Shown: positions 28,258 to 38,763 of the stretch, in pieces
How positions within the stretch are numbered: position 1 is the stretch's first letter
Layout of the letters: the number at the start of each line of letters is the position of its first letter
Assembly: GCF_001399455.2 (NCBI RefSeq)
Contig: NZ_LLEI02000032.1
Coordinates: forward strand, 423,566-487,565
Reading direction: 5' to 3'
Length of the DNA stretch: 64,000 nt
From: Vibrio bivalvicida
Lineage (GTDB): Bacteria; Pseudomonadota; Gammaproteobacteria; Enterobacterales; Vibrionaceae
Program-made: the position numbers and the translations under genes
The notes under the pieces: generated by a model
Told to the model about the DNA's origin: nothing
Database searches by the model: none
Seen by the model: the letters and a program-made list of their open reading frames with translations, nothing else

Positions 28258-28334
28258 GCTCCCGTGGCACAGCTGGATAGCGCGATCCCCTCCTAAGGGA
28301 TAGGTCACAGGTTCGAATCCTGTCGGGAGCGCCA
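28258..28334 (+). tRNA. tRNA-Arg (CCT)
   Basis: 77 nt with encoded CCA. Acceptor GCTCCCG/CGGGAGC, anticodon stem ATCCC/GGGAT around loop CTCCTAA, anticodon CCT. The 54 bp between flgT and the tRNA contain no obvious terminator. Confidence 0.95.
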
Positions 28335-28521
28335 GATCTTTTAAAGGGGCTAAGTAGTCATTATTTAGCCACTTTTATTTTGTGTTAGGTTCAGCAACGA
28401 CAATTTAATGAACAAGTTTGTAGCTAAGCCGCTACAAAACAGCTTCTATTAAAAATCAAACCTTCTACATTTGTGGACATTCAACTAAAATAGCTATTAA
28501 CAAAACTATTTATAAAAATGA

Positions 28522-29028
28522 ATGACAAAAAGTAACTTGACCACTAACACTGGTCACCGCTTTATCTCAAAAGCAAAGACAGCGTTCAAGATCCATATCC
28601 ACACGCCAGACGACAAAGTTCTGCACCGCTCTGTGGGGTACGTACGTATTGGTGAAAAAAGAGGCTTGAAGAAAGCGATCAAACTGCGTAATGAACTCGG
28701 CTCTGAGATGTGGGGGAAATTCTGGCGCAAGCTACTCAAAGACCCCTATTTAATGACCCGCCTCCCACACTCGCTTGAGCCTAAGATCATCTTTAAGCCT
28801 AGGCCAACCAAAGAGAACCCAACAGCGAAAGACGAATGCTACATCGCTGCTTGGCGCAACTATGATGTGAATGGCAAATTAATCTACAGGAGCGTAGTTT
28901 GCTCGATTAAAAAACATGGTCGACTGGCTGCCTATTCAAAGACAAAGAAAGCACTATTGGAAGCCAACAAAGAGAACTTAGAAATTCTCGAATTTATGGG
29001 GCGCTTAAACAGTATCGACCTGAAATAA
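28522..29028 (+). CDS. Unknown protein with two related basic (AP2-like?) segments
   Basis: 168 residues, strongly basic. Two parts resemble each other: residues about 20-65 (AFKIHIHTPDDKVLHRSVGY...KKAIKLRNE) and about 100-155 (CYIAAWRNYDVNGKLIYRSV...KTKKALLEANKEN). Each has a beta-beta-beta-helix look with RSV and an Ala/Lys-rich helix, as in AP2-type DNA-binding domains. I do not recognise the gene; the AP2 idea is inference. No strong Shine-Dalgarno precedes the ATG. It stands alone between tRNA-Arg and two OmpA genes, a position that invites an integrated-element remnant, but I see no integrase or att repeat. Confidence 0.6.
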   Translation: MTKSNLTTNTGHRFISKAKTAFKIHIHTPDDKVLHRSVGYVRIGEKRGLKKAIKLRNELGSEMWGKFWRKLLKDPYLMTRLPHSLEPKIIFKPRPTKENPTAKDECYIAAWRNYDVNGKLIYRSVVCSIKKHGRLAAYSKTKKALLEANKENLEILEFMGRLNSIDLK

Positions 29029-29049
29029 CAGAAAAATTTGGCTAAAACA

Positions 29050-29080
29050 AAAAAGCCTTGGCTCATCACCAAGGCCTTTT
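29050..29080. terminator. Bidirectional terminator before the OmpA genes
   Basis: GCCTTGG/CCAAGGC stem with an A-run on the left and a T-run on the right, between convergent genes ending at 29028 and 29095. Confidence 0.9.
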
Positions 29081-29094
29081 CAATTCTGATGTGG

Positions 29095-30066
29095 TTATTC
29101 TGCTTCGTACTCAAAAGCTGGAACAACGATTTCTACACGGCGGTTCTGAGCACGGCCTTCAGAAGTCTCGTTTGATGCGATAGGGTTGTTCTCACCTTCA
29201 CCACTCGCTGTAATGCGAGACCTATCGATACCGGCTTCTAACAATGCACTCTCAATCGATTTTGCACGCTTTTCAGAGAGCTTTTGGTTGTAAGCAGCCG
29301 CACCACTAGAGTCTGTATAGCCGGTAATTTCGACGTTAGACTGAGGGAACTGCGTCATAAACTGAACCAATTCCTCTAGCATTGGCAAGCTTTCAGGCTT
29401 TAGTTCAGCGCTATTTAAAGCAAACGCACCAGAATCAACCACTTTAGTTTCAAACGTCTTAAGCACCGGTGTAACAACAACGACCTCTTCTACGACTTCC
29501 TCAACCACTTTCTCTTCTGCCACATACGGTTCAGAAACTGGCTGCTCACTTGCACCGAATTTGTAAACAAAACCAAGGGTTGCGGAGTTAACCGCCGCTT
29601 TTACTAAGTCATTATTTACGTCAGTCAGACGCTGGTATTCAAGGCGGACGGTTACGTTTTTGTGTGAATCTAGCTCAAAACCAACCGCACCAAGAAATGA
29701 GTTATCATTCTTGCTGCCGTAATCAACACGAGCACCACCAAACTTACCGTAAATAGAAATATCATCGGTTAAAGAAAGGTTTAGCTTAGGAGCGATGGTG
29801 AAAGCTTTTACTTTCTCATCCGCAAGCCCATCAGCGGTAAACTCACCTAAATAATCGTAACCTGCCTCTAGTGACAGGTAATCCATAAATTGGTAGCCGG
29901 CTAACACACCCGCTGCGATTGAATCATCGTCACAATTGGCCGTAATTGAAGTACAAGCGTCATCCAACCAAGATTTACCGACTTTACCACCCAAATAAAA
30001 ATCCGCGTTTGCATTCATTGATGCTAGTGCAAGCGTACTCGAAATTACCACTGCTAACTTTTTCAT
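29095..30066 (-). CDS. OmpA-family outer-membrane protein (copy 1)
   Basis: Outer-membrane beta-barrel with a peptidoglycan-binding OmpA C-terminal domain. The 323-residue precursor starts MKKLAVVISSTLALASMNANA at 30066, with GGAAGGA as Shine-Dalgarno. The barrel spans about residues 21-175 (FYLGGKVGKSWLDDACTS...TLGFVYKFG). An acidic Val/Glu linker follows, then ITGYTDSSGAAAYNQKLSEKRA, the OmpA signature, at about residues 245-265. It is a tandem paralogue of the next gene. Confidence 0.92.
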   Translation of the reverse strand: MKKLAVVISSTLALASMNANADFYLGGKVGKSWLDDACTSITANCDDDSIAAGVLAGYQFMDYLSLEAGYDYLGEFTADGLADEKVKAFTIAPKLNLSLTDDISIYGKFGGARVDYGSKNDNSFLGAVGFELDSHKNVTVRLEYQRLTDVNNDLVKAAVNSATLGFVYKFGASEQPVSEPYVAEEKVVEEVVEEVVVVTPVLKTFETKVVDSGAFALNSAELKPESLPMLEELVQFMTQFPQSNVEITGYTDSSGAAAYNQKLSEKRAKSIESALLEAGIDRSRITASGEGENNPIASNETSEGRAQNRRVEIVVPAFEYEAE

Positions 30067-30240
30067 GAGTCCTTCCCCATTTTTCATTATGTTTATGTTG
30101 TCTACATACATAGCCGACTAACCACGCTAGCCTAGCATAGTATTTAACCACCACAACTTCTGTTGCATATAGCACACAAAATGAATCCGTGAGATATAGC
30201 GATATCAATTATAAGTGGCTTAAGTGTCTTATAAATAAGA

Positions 30241-30266
30241 CAAAACCCCAACCATTAGTTGAGGCT
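30241..30266 (-). terminator. Terminator after OmpA copy 2
   Basis: CCTCAAC/GTTGGGG stem (one T:G pair) followed by TTTTG on the minus strand, 30 bp after the stop at 30295. Confidence 0.7.
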
Positions 30267-30294
30267 TAATTTACGTTGTTAGTGATCGTTAGAA

Positions 30295-31272
30295 TTATTG
30301 CTCCACTTGATACTCAAAAGCAGGAACTACAATTTCCACTCGACGATTCTTTTCTCGACCTTCGAGCGTTTCATTTGATGCGATCGGGTTGCTTTCCCCT
30401 TTCCCTTCTACAGTGATACGTGAGTCATCAATGCCCTTATCAACTAAAGCGCTTTCCACAGCGGCAGCGCGTCTTTCTGACACCTTTTGATTGTATTCAG
30501 CACGCCCTGACGTATCTGTATACCCCGTGGCTTCAACTTCAGCTTGTGGGTAGTCATTTAAGAAATCCACCAGTTCATCTAACCTAGCAACGCTCTCTTG
30601 GTTAAGCTCTGTACTATTGAGTTTGAAACTTTCTGTTCCTATTGTTTGAGATTCATACACCTTAGTAACGATGACTGACTCAACAGGTTGATCTTCAACT
30701 ACCGCTTCGACCATTTCTTCTTGTACAACAGCCACAGGCTCTGCTGTTTGTTCGCTGCCTCCAAACTTGTAGACAAAGCCGAGTGTTGCAGTATTCCCCA
30801 TGGCACGAACTTGGTTATTGTTAATGTCTGTTATTGTTTGGTATTCAATTCGTACCGCAACATTCTGGTGTGAGTCAAATTCAATACCCGCAGCACCTAA
30901 ATATGAATAGTCATTTTGGTTACCATACTTAACATACGCGCCACCTAATTTACCGTACAAAGAGATGCCATCAGTAATTGGTAGGTTTACTTTGGGAGCA
31001 AGTGTAAAGGCTTCCACTTTATCGTCGTTAAGTCCATCCGCGGTAAACTCACCCAAATAATCGTATCCTCCCTCAATCGACAAGAAGTCCCACATTTGAT
31101 AACCCGCGAAGACACCTACCGCTGAAGCTTCATCATCACAATTGGCAGTAGCAGATGTACAGGCGTCATCTAACCACGACTTACCAACTTTACCACCTAG
31201 GTAAACTTCTGCCATTGTCGGGGCAGATGCTATAAGAAGTGATGCTGAAATGACCGCTGCTAGTTTATTCAT
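30295..31272 (-). CDS. OmpA-family outer-membrane protein (copy 2)
   Basis: 325-residue paralogue of the preceding gene with the same layout: signal MNKLAAVISASLLIASAPTMA, barrel opening VYLGGKVGKSWLDDACTS, Gln/Glu/Val-rich linker, and TGYTDTSGRAEYNQKVSERRA in the C-terminal OmpA domain. The paralogues are nearly identical at both ends and differ mostly in the linker. Separate terminators suggest separate transcription. Confidence 0.92.
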   Translation of the reverse strand: MNKLAAVISASLLIASAPTMAEVYLGGKVGKSWLDDACTSATANCDDEASAVGVFAGYQMWDFLSIEGGYDYLGEFTADGLNDDKVEAFTLAPKVNLPITDGISLYGKLGGAYVKYGNQNDYSYLGAAGIEFDSHQNVAVRIEYQTITDINNNQVRAMGNTATLGFVYKFGGSEQTAEPVAVVQEEMVEAVVEDQPVESVIVTKVYESQTIGTESFKLNSTELNQESVARLDELVDFLNDYPQAEVEATGYTDTSGRAEYNQKVSERRAAAVESALVDKGIDDSRITVEGKGESNPIASNETLEGREKNRRVEIVVPAFEYQVEQ

Positions 31273-31704
31273 AATTAAATCCTTAGTTTTTAAACTTTTC
31301 TAGTTAACTCCAGTGCGTTTAGAACAACTTTCTAGATAGGACAAATCTCCAATCAAAACGCTAAACCACTTCCTAATGTGCAATTATTCCTACTGTTACA
31401 AACCGTAACTCGTTGTAACCAGCGAAAGCACTATAGGGATTTTTTACAGCGAGAAAAGAGGCGGATTGTCAGCATTGAGTGAGCTAAAAATCAGAGAAAA
31501 ATAAACTAATTCGCTCCGCCTTTGTGGCACAAGGGCTGACAAGCTATGAAAATTTACTGTTAATAATCAGTTAATTAACCAAGCAACATTATAATTCTCG
31601 ATATTGAGACGGTCACGTATCGGCTATTTCTGAGCACGCTCTGTTTAGGAAATAAAAAAGCCGCAGCGATTGCTGCGGCTTTTATGATAATAACGTTGAG
31701 TCTG
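31273..31704. other. Intergenic region between OmpA copy 2 and gltX
   Basis: 432 bp. It holds the 5' UTR of the OmpA gene and the gltX terminator at its right end. I see no convincing gene; TTAACTAATTAACTG-type AT-rich words near 31560-31580 may be part of a promoter. Confidence 0.6.
31653..31683 (-). terminator. Terminator after gltX
   Basis: AGCCGCAGC/GCTGCGGCT stem followed on the minus strand by TTTTTTATT; 22 bp after the stop. Confidence 0.92.
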
Positions 31705-33132
31705 TTATGCGTTAGCTTCTCGCTCGGCAATAAACTCTAACGCCATCTTGATACGAGCGATGACGCGTTCTTTGCCTACTAGCTCCATTACCGCATCAAC
31801 AGATGGAGATTGACCACCGCCAGTTACCGCAACACGCAGTGGCATACCGATCTTGCCCATACCGATTTCAAGTTCTTCACAAACCGCTGCAATAACGCCC
31901 TGTTTGATGTCGGTTGTCGTCCACTCTTCTAGCGCTTCAACTTTTGCTAGTGCTAGAGCTAGTGGCTCTTTAGCAACACCGCGTAGATGTTTCTTCGCTG
32001 CACCCGCTTCAAACTCAGAGAAGTCTTCGTAGAAGTAACGGATCTGCTCAGCTAGCTCAACAAGAGTATTGCAGCGCTCGCCTACTAAGGTGACCACTTC
32101 CGTGATTGCAGGGCCGTTTTCTACATTTAGGTTCTGGTTATCTAGATGCCATTGCAAATGCTCAGCCACATATTCAGGAGCTGAAGTCTTAATGTAATGG
32201 TTGTTCAACCAAAGTAGCTTTTCAGTATTGAAAGCCGAAGCTGATTTCGAAATTGCATTCAAGCTAAATAGATCAATCATCTCTTGCTCTGAGAAGATCT
32301 CTTGGTCACCGTGAGACCAACCTAAACGCACTAGGTAGTTGTTCAGTGCATTTGGTAGGTAACCTTCATCACGGTACTGCATCACAGAGACCGCACCATG
32401 ACGCTTAGACAGCTTGGCACCATCATCACCAAGAATCATCGCACAGTGTGCAAACGTCGGTACTGGTGCACCTAGCGCTTGATAAATGTTGATTTGACGA
32501 GGCGTGTTGTTAATGTGGTCTTCGCCGCGAACAACATGAGTAATGCCCATATCCCAGTCATCCACTACCACAACAAAGTTGTATGTTGGAGCACCGTCTG
32601 TACGACGAATAATCAGATCATCAAGTTGACTGTTAGCGATTTCAATGCGGCCACGGATTTGGTCATCAAATACAACGCTGCCTTCTTTCGGGTTACGGAA
32701 ACGGATAACAAACGCATCACCCTCTTTCGCTTCTGCGTTTGCAGCTACGACTTTGGGATGGTTTGCATCGTAGCGTGGCATCTCTTTCGCCGCTTCTTGC
32801 TCAGCACGGATTTCATCTAATAGCTCTTTAGAAGCGTAACACTTATATGCTTTGTCTTCAGCAAGCAGCTTATCAACCATTTCGTTGTAACGATCAAAAC
32901 GCTTAGATTGGAAGTAAGGGCCTTCATTCCACTCTAAACCCATCCATTGCATACCTTCTAGGATCGCATCTACCGCTTCCTGAGAGTTACGTTCTAGGTC
33001 TGTATCTTCGATACGCAGAACAAATTCGCCACCTTGGTTTTTAGCGTAAAGCCATGAGTAAAGTGCAGTACGAGCACCACCAACGTGTAGGTAGCCTGTT
33101 GGGCTAGGAGCAAAACGAGTTTTAACCGTCAT
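31705..33132 (-). CDS. gltX: Glutamyl-tRNA synthetase
   Basis: Class I aminoacyl-tRNA synthetase charging tRNA(Glu), 475 residues. The HIGH-type motif is [11 protein letters not shown] at about residues 9-19 and the KMSKS-type motif is GAKLSKRHG near residue 240. Length and the ERRES-free C-terminal anticodon-binding domain fit standard bacterial GluRS. It stands alone with its own terminator. Confidence 0.97.
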   Translation of the reverse strand: MTVKTRFAPSPTGYLHVGGARTALYSWLYAKNQGGEFVLRIEDTDLERNSQEAVDAILEGMQWMGLEWNEGPYFQSKRFDRYNEMVDKLLAEDKAYKCYASKELLDEIRAEQEAAKEMPRYDANHPKVVAANAEAKEGDAFVIRFRNPKEGSVVFDDQIRGRIEIANSQLDDLIIRRTDGAPTYNFVVVVDDWDMGITHVVRGEDHINNTPRQINIYQALGAPVPTFAHCAMILGDDGAKLSKRHGAVSVMQYRDEGYLPNALNNYLVRLGWSHGDQEIFSEQEMIDLFSLNAISKSASAFNTEKLLWLNNHYIKTSAPEYVAEHLQWHLDNQNLNVENGPAITEVVTLVGERCNTLVELAEQIRYFYEDFSEFEAGAAKKHLRGVAKEPLALALAKVEALEEWTTTDIKQGVIAAVCEELEIGMGKIGMPLRVAVTGGGQSPSVDAVMELVGKERVIARIKMALEFIAEREANA

Positions 33133-33253
33133 GTAAAATACCTTGATTGTCTAAATGACTGCACCATTTAGCTCATGATGAGCATGGTGCCAAAATTGCG
33201 CGTTATTTTAGCACCGATATGCAAATCTACAATCCGTCTAGACGATGTTTTAT

Positions 33254-33904
33254 TTATTCGTTGATGTGTTTAACTGCCCAAGAGATAAACTCTTGCCGTT
33301 GAGTGGGGCTCATAGACAAAAAATCCGTTTTAATTGAACCGCTTGTTGCACCTGCCATTACCTTTACGTCTGTTTGAATATTCTTGTTTGCCACGCTGTT
33401 GTCAGCGTGAGGCTTCACCGAAGTATTGTGGGAAACCGAGGCGACCCCGCCAACTTGGTTATACTCAGCCATGACTGCTTCGTAATCTTTAAACTGAGAA
33501 AAACCTTTCACCTGTAACAGATCAACTTGATACTCGACGGCCTTACCCTGCGCATCAACCAATGAGAAGTCTAAACTCTTACGAAATTTTTTTGCCTGGT
33601 CGACGTGACGAAATACGGGATAACTGAGCGTCACCGGAGAGGATGTCGCATCAAATTTCACAACCACAGTTGGAAACACCAACTTAGTTCGACGGCCATC
33701 CTCGACAACCAATTGATCAAGTGCAAACAGCAATTGGTTCTGACCTTGTTGAAGATTAATCACTTGGCTGCTTTGATAATCCTTACCAGTCAGCTCTTTT
33801 CCGTTTAACACTAAAGGCTCAATTTCATCAATAACGGTAAGTTCTGCGGCACATATAGGTAATGTCATTGCACCCAATAGCAAAGCAGTGGTTAGTTTTT
33901 TCAT
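33254..33904 (-). CDS. Periplasmic DUF2057 (YccT-like) protein
   Basis: 216-residue exported protein of unknown function. The start at 33904 (MKKLTTALLLGAMTLPICAA) gives a clean signal peptide; the longer reading runs into the porin side hairpin. The body shows LVLNGKELTGK and QVINLQQGQNQLLFALDQLV, as in DUF2057, and it ends MSPTQRQEFISWAVKHINE. It follows a porin on the same strand by 74 bp with only a T-less hairpin between, so read-through is likely. Confidence 0.8.
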   Translation of the reverse strand: MKKLTTALLLGAMTLPICAAELTVIDEIEPLVLNGKELTGKDYQSSQVINLQQGQNQLLFALDQLVVEDGRRTKLVFPTVVVKFDATSSPVTLSYPVFRHVDQAKKFRKSLDFSLVDAQGKAVEYQVDLLQVKGFSQFKDYEAVMAEYNQVGGVASVSHNTSVKPHADNSVANKNIQTDVKVMAGATSGSIKTDFLSMSPTQRQEFISWAVKHINE

Positions 33905-33940
33905 AGTTTCCTCGACGTCAAAGCGATTAAGATCGACTAA

Positions 33941-33960
33941 GGGCGGCAATTTGCCGCCCA
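33941..33960 (-). terminator. Hairpin between porin and DUF2057 gene
   Basis: GGGCGGCAA/TTGCCGCCC, an almost loopless strong palindrome, without a T-run on the minus strand. It may attenuate rather than stop transcription from the porin. Confidence 0.6.
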
Positions 33961-33978
33961 AGTAGTGGAATTGTTATA

Positions 33979-35124
33979 TTAGAACCAGTATTCGATACCG
34001 ACAGATGCTTCATCAAAGCTGTCTGACTTCCAGCGTCCCTGATAGCCTTCGCCTACTTTACCTGTGTTCTCTAGGTCGTTCATCGCGTAACGTGCGTATA
34101 CAACAGCATTAGTGTCAACTGAATACATGAGCTGCATAGACGTTACTTTATCTTTAGTGCCTTCAATGTCTTTGCCATCAACTTCTAGGCCTAGGTTTTC
34201 AGCGTGAGCGATCTTAGCCTGCCATTTATTGCCTTCACCGAAGTTGTAAGTTAGACCGACAGAATATGAATGCTCTGTTTCATCGCTACCTTTCGTTTCT
34301 TGCGCTTCAGCAATACGGTAGTAAGCGAAATAGCCTAGACCATTAGAGAATCCACCTTGGGATCCAATTAAGTAAGTTTGGTTATCCCAGTATTTTTCAT
34401 CCTTGGTTTCCATTGTGTCGTAGTTCATTTCGTACGCTAGATCGAACTGAACCCAACCCCAATCACCATTGAATTGTTGGTGCGCCGCCATCCCATGCCA
34501 GTAGTTGCTTCCTGCTTTAGGGCTATCGGTACCACCAGCGCGATCTTGTCCTGCACCCGCCGCGATATCCATGGTAAATCCAGACCATAGTTCATTGGTA
34601 TCCCAACGAATTGTGTCTGATTGGCGATCGTTAAAGTTGTTACCGCCAATATTTCCGCCCCAGTCCCAAACGTTACCCATACCTGGGTTAGTCGCAGGCC
34701 AATCAATCAACTCATAAATTGGAGTCAACACGCGGCCTAAGCGCACTTTACCGAAGGTGTCATGTTCAAAACCAACAAACGTATCACGACGACCTAGGTA
34801 GCCATTACCACCATCTTCACCAGCAAACGATTCATCAACGTAGCCTGACTCGATTTGCCATAGGAATGTCCAGTTTTCCCAGCTATCAAACTTCGCTGTA
34901 CCGCGCCAGCCAAGACGAGATTCGTTGTTGAATTGAACACCTTCATTTTGTGGCGAGTTGTCGTAGTCGCGGTTTGCAACCTGCATAGCAATCAAACCGT
35001 AAATACCTTGTTCATACTTAGATTCTGCGTGATTTAGGTTAGTGTCTGCGGCGGCCATGCCAGAGAAACCTAAAACAACAGTAGAAACCGCTGCGCCAAG
35101 TAGTGTCTTTTTAAACATAGACAT
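33979..35124 (-). CDS. Gram-negative general porin (copy 1)
   Basis: Outer-membrane trimeric porin of 381 residues. The signal peptide runs to about GMAAA, then DTNLNHAESKYEQGIYG. Typical porin features are visible: NNESRLGWRGT, FLWQIESGYVDES, GRRDTFVGFEHDTFGKVRLGR, and a C-terminal ASVGIEYWF ending in Phe. The GRVLTPIYELIDWPATNPGMG stretch is shared with the porin at 57656, so they are paralogues. Substrate is unknown. Confidence 0.92.
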   Translation of the reverse strand: MSMFKKTLLGAAVSTVVLGFSGMAAADTNLNHAESKYEQGIYGLIAMQVANRDYDNSPQNEGVQFNNESRLGWRGTAKFDSWENWTFLWQIESGYVDESFAGEDGGNGYLGRRDTFVGFEHDTFGKVRLGRVLTPIYELIDWPATNPGMGNVWDWGGNIGGNNFNDRQSDTIRWDTNELWSGFTMDIAAGAGQDRAGGTDSPKAGSNYWHGMAAHQQFNGDWGWVQFDLAYEMNYDTMETKDEKYWDNQTYLIGSQGGFSNGLGYFAYYRIAEAQETKGSDETEHSYSVGLTYNFGEGNKWQAKIAHAENLGLEVDGKDIEGTKDKVTSMQLMYSVDTNAVVYARYAMNDLENTGKVGEGYQGRWKSDSFDEASVGIEYWF

Positions 35125-35539
35125 AGAATTAACCCCTAGTAATTATTCATTTTGGTAATTTTTCTTAGTTCCCTTTGAGCATGTATAACCTCATGCTCCG
35201 GGGAATGTTTATGGACAGGGGCATGTTGACAAACTTTTTTTGCGGCAAAAAACGAGGTAAATAATAATCTGACCACGTTCAAATCAAAAAAAAAGAAAAC
35301 AAGATAAAGGCATAATAATCAACAAGATAAATTCACACATAAATAAACAAAAACGTCAAAAGCAACTCTAATCACGAGTTGAGTAAGTTAACACTGGCAG
35401 TTTTGCGGTTCATATCACTGTAAATTTTCATTGGTTTATAGGTATTAACAATTTCACCAATAAAAGTTTGAAATCTCTCGCAATCGACTAAACTAACAAT
35501 CTTAAGATTCACCTAATATTGACGTTTTTCTTTCATCGC
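35125..35539. other. Intergenic region between porin and copA
   Basis: 415 bp, very AT-rich at 35270-35350. It contains the long porin 5' region. No open reading frame or RNA gene is recognisable. Confidence 0.55.
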
Positions 35540-35570
35540 TTGACCTTACCCTTAAGGGAAGGTTTAGGCT
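35540..35570 (+). promoter_or_regulatory. CueR-type copper-responsive promoter of copA
   Basis: TTGACC as -35, then a 19-bp spacer and a weak -10 near TAGGCT. The over-long spacer is MerR-family style. Inside lies the dyad ACCTTACCC-TTA-AGGGAAGGT (35543-35563), very like the E. coli copA CueR operator. cueR itself is not in the window. Confidence 0.85.
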
Positions 35571-35601
35571 TAGCAATAGTTCTATTTTCCGAGGTGTTGT
35601 T

Positions 35602-38298
35602 ATGTCTAAGTTTGATATCCCCTTATCAGGATTAAACTGCATGGGATGCGCACGCAATGTTGAGCGGGCCCTTACTGCAAATCACCAAGTAAAAATTCAC
35701 CAACTGTCACCGACTTTTATTTCTCTCGAGACCGATAGTTCATTCTCGTCTATCGCTGAGGAGATAGAAGAGTTAGGTTATTTCGCAGGCAATCAATATC
35801 ATTTTTTATTAGCTGGACTAAATTGTGGTAAATGCATTGCAAAGCTCGAGCAGGCATTAGCACAAGATCCACTCAATGGCACATTCGCAGCTTCGAAAAC
35901 AGAATTAACCATTACTACCCTACGAACTGTGGATGAAATTACACAGTTAGTTGCATCGCTTGGCTATCAAGCAACCCAAGAGCAAATTGAATTAGATGAC
36001 ATTGAGCCTTCAAACAGCGAGGCGGATAAGCCTGTCAGCCCTACAGAAGAAGTGTCGGCTCACTCCTTCCATTTAATTATTTCCGGTATGACCTGTGCGA
36101 GTTGTGTATCGTCCGTGGAGAAAGCTCTAATTTCTGTTGAAGGCATTCAAAAAGCTCAGGTCAATTTAGCAGAACAAAGCGCGTTAGTTTTTAGTACAGA
36201 ACCAAGCGAGCAGATTGAAGCCGAGCTTGTTAACACGATAAAAGAAGCAGGTTATCAAGCACAAATTATTGATGACCCAGCAACGCAGCAACAAAAACAG
36301 ATTGAGCAACAAGAACAGGCGCAAGCACAGCATAAAAAAAGTGCGTTGGCAGGCATTATTGTCGGAGCTCCGTTGATGCTATGGGGAGTATTTGGCGGCA
36401 ATATGATGATTCGCAACAGCCAAGACCAACTAATTTGGGGAGTCATTGGTGTGATCTGTTTTTGGCTATTGGCTACGGCTGGGCGAAGCTTTATTACCAA
36501 TGCATGGCAAGCGCTTACTCACAAACGAGCGACGATGGATACCTTAGTCTCGCTTGGTACCGGAGCAGCTTGGTTGTTTTCTATGTTAGTCGTCACTATC
36601 CCCGAGTGGTTTCCACTTGCTTCAAGACACGTTTACTTTGAAGCGAGTGCAATGATCATCGGACTAATCTCACTCGGTCACTACATAGAAGCTAAAGCCA
36701 AAGCTAAAACGACTCGCTCACTACAAGCCTTGGTAAACCTTCAACCGCAGAACGCCACTCTAGTCACTGAGGATGGTGAACGTGAGATTCCGCTTGAGCA
36801 AGTCACCTTAGGCATGAAACTAAGAGTCAAACCCGGTGAGAAGGTGCCCGTAGATGGTGTGGTCGAGAGTGGCGAGTCTTATCTGGATGAATCTATGCTC
36901 ACTGGTGAACCGATTCCGGTACTAAAAATATTAGGGGAATCGGTTTCAGCAGGCACAATCAATCAAGATGGCAGTTTAGTGATTACCGCCTCTGGTATTG
37001 GCAGCGACACCATGCTGTCGCGAATCATTACTATGGTTCGAGAAGCTCAAAGCAGTAAACCAGCCATTGCCAAGCTCGCCGACCAAATTTCATCGATATT
37101 CGTACCGGTTGTGGTTGCCATTGCGATTATCTCTGCACTTGTGTGGTTTATATTTGGCCCAGAGCCTAAAGCCAGTTATATGTTAGTGGTCACTACCACT
37201 GTGCTGATCATTGCTTGCCCTTGTGCACTGGGGCTCGCGACACCGCTATCAGTCACGGTTGGGATAGGTAAAGCTGCCGAGATGGGAATTTTGATCAAAG
37301 ATGCCGATGTCCTTCAGTCAGCAAGCAAAATAGATACGGTTGTATTTGATAAGACCGGAACCCTGACCAAAGGTAAGCCACAAGTTCAAGCTATTCACTC
37401 TGTTTCCAATGACATTGATAGCTTACTCGCATTAGCTGCATCTATTGAAAAACACTCAGAACATCCATTAGCTAAAGCCATCGTTAATCAAGCCAAAGAG
37501 AAACAGCTCACTCTCGTTGATGTAGAGAGCTTTGAGAATCGCCGTGGGCAGGGTGTCTTTGCCCAGTCTCAGCAGGGAGAAATTGCGATTGTCTCACTTA
37601 ACTATGCTCAGACGCAATCGTGGGAGATGTCCTCAATAGAAGCTGAAATCCGTCGTTACCTAGACAATGCTTGGACTCCGGTTGTTATCGCGGTTAACTC
37701 TGAAATCGTCGGCACTATCGCCATTGCCGATCCGATTAAAGAAGACGCTAAACAAGCGGTTTCTATGTTAAAAGCAATGGGTATCACACCCGTCATGCTC
37801 ACTGGAGACAACCAATCCGTCGCACAAGCAATCGCGACTCAGTTAGGTATTGAACGCATCATCGCTCAAGTATTGCCAGATCAGAAAGCGAGCCATATTG
37901 AACAACTTCAGAGTGAAGGCCGTAACGTTGCCATGATTGGTGATGGCGTCAACGATGCTCCTGCTCTCGCTTTAGCTGATATCGGCGTTGCCATGGGTAG
38001 CGGCAGCGACGTCGCGATTGAAAGCGCGCAAATTACCTTACTCAACTCATCGCCTGTATCCGTAATCAAGGCCATTGAATTGTCTAAAGCGACTCTACGT
38101 AACATGAAACAGAACCTGTTTGGTGCGTTCATCTATAACTCACTAGGCATCCCAGTCGCTGCTGGAGTGCTTTACCCAGCTTTTGGCTTTCTGCTCAGCC
38201 CTGTTATCGCGGGTGCAGCAATGGCTTTATCATCCATTACGGTGGTCAGTAACGCCAACCGTTTAAGATTATATAAAACTTCTGAGAGGTCACTATGA
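35602..38298 (+). CDS. copA: Copper-exporting P1B-type ATPase
   Basis: Pumps Cu(I) from cytoplasm to periplasm. The 898-residue protein has three N-terminal metal-binding segments: GLNCMGC (Cys13/Cys16), GLNCGKC (Cys75/Cys78) and GMTCASC (Cys165/Cys168). Only the third is a canonical HMA motif; the first two are degenerate around the CxxC. The intramembrane CPC is at 539-541, the phosphorylated Asp at 583 in DKTGT, and the hinge [10 protein letters not shown] is present near the C-terminus. A CueR-type promoter precedes it and its stop overlaps the DUF411 gene by 4 bp. Confidence 0.96.
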   Translation: MSKFDIPLSGLNCMGCARNVERALTANHQVKIHQLSPTFISLETDSSFSSIAEEIEELGYFAGNQYHFLLAGLNCGKCIAKLEQALAQDPLNGTFAASKTELTITTLRTVDEITQLVASLGYQATQEQIELDDIEPSNSEADKPVSPTEEVSAHSFHLIISGMTCASCVSSVEKALISVEGIQKAQVNLAEQSALVFSTEPSEQIEAELVNTIKEAGYQAQIIDDPATQQQKQIEQQEQAQAQHKKSALAGIIVGAPLMLWGVFGGNMMIRNSQDQLIWGVIGVICFWLLATAGRSFITNAWQALTHKRATMDTLVSLGTGAAWLFSMLVVTIPEWFPLASRHVYFEASAMIIGLISLGHYIEAKAKAKTTRSLQALVNLQPQNATLVTEDGEREIPLEQVTLGMKLRVKPGEKVPVDGVVESGESYLDESMLTGEPIPVLKILGESVSAGTINQDGSLVITASGIGSDTMLSRIITMVREAQSSKPAIAKLADQISSIFVPVVVAIAIISALVWFIFGPEPKASYMLVVTTTVLIIACPCALGLATPLSVTVGIGKAAEMGILIKDADVLQSASKIDTVVFDKTGTLTKGKPQVQAIHSVSNDIDSLLALAASIEKHSEHPLAKAIVNQAKEKQLTLVDVESFENRRGQGVFAQSQQGEIAIVSLNYAQTQSWEMSSIEAEIRRYLDNAWTPVVIAVNSEIVGTIAIADPIKEDAKQAVSMLKAMGITPVMLTGDNQSVAQAIATQLGIERIIAQVLPDQKASHIEQLQSEGRNVAMIGDGVNDAPALALADIGVAMGSGSDVAIESAQITLLNSSPVSVIKAIELSKATLRNMKQNLFGAFIYNSLGIPVAAGVLYPAFGFLLSPVIAGAAMALSSITVVSNANRLRLYKTSERSL

Positions 38299-38738
38299 AT
38301 GGAAAATTTCTAGCTTTGACAACCCTAGCACTGCTTTCAGGCCCAGCGTTAGCGGCAGATGTTATCAACCATAAGTCACCCTATTGTGGTTGTTGTACAG
38401 AGTGGACTAAACATATGCAAGAAGCAGGATTTAATGTCGATGAGAGGTTGCATGAAAACATGAATCCCATTAAGCAGAAACTTGGCATTAAACCAGAACT
38501 CGCTTCTTGTCATACAGCCGAAATAGATGGCTACGTCTTTGAAGGCCATATTCCAGCCGAAGATATTAAAGCTTTCTTAGAAAATCCGCCACGCAATGCT
38601 AAAGGGCTCGCTGTTCCCGGGATGCCAATGGGGTCACCGGGCATGGAGTATGGTGATAAGAAAGATGAGTACTCTGTCTATGCCTTCAATGAGGAAGGAC
38701 AGGTGTTTGAATACCGCCACTACCAAGGCAATAAATAA
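38295..38738 (+). CDS. DUF411 periplasmic metal-binding protein
   Basis: 147-residue exported protein with a signal ending ALA at about residue 20. It carries [16 protein letters not shown] (two to three Cys), [20 protein letters not shown], and the Met-rich [17 protein letters not shown], all typical of DUF411. Cys, His and Met clusters suggest Cu binding. It overlaps copA (ATGA), so it is almost certainly part of copper export, perhaps as a periplasmic acceptor; that role is inference. Confidence 0.88.
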   Translation: MNGKFLALTTLALLSGPALAADVINHKSPYCGCCTEWTKHMQEAGFNVDERLHENMNPIKQKLGIKPELASCHTAEIDGYVFEGHIPAEDIKAFLENPPRNAKGLAVPGMPMGSPGMEYGDKKDEYSVYAFNEEGQVFEYRHYQGNK

Positions 38739-38763
38739 CGGATTCTGTAAGTCTATACCTAGA

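Noticed and set aside
28258..29028. Genomic island at tRNA-Arg
   Set aside because: No integrase, no repeat of the tRNA 3' end, and only one unknown gene before core genes; a remnant remains possible but unsupported.
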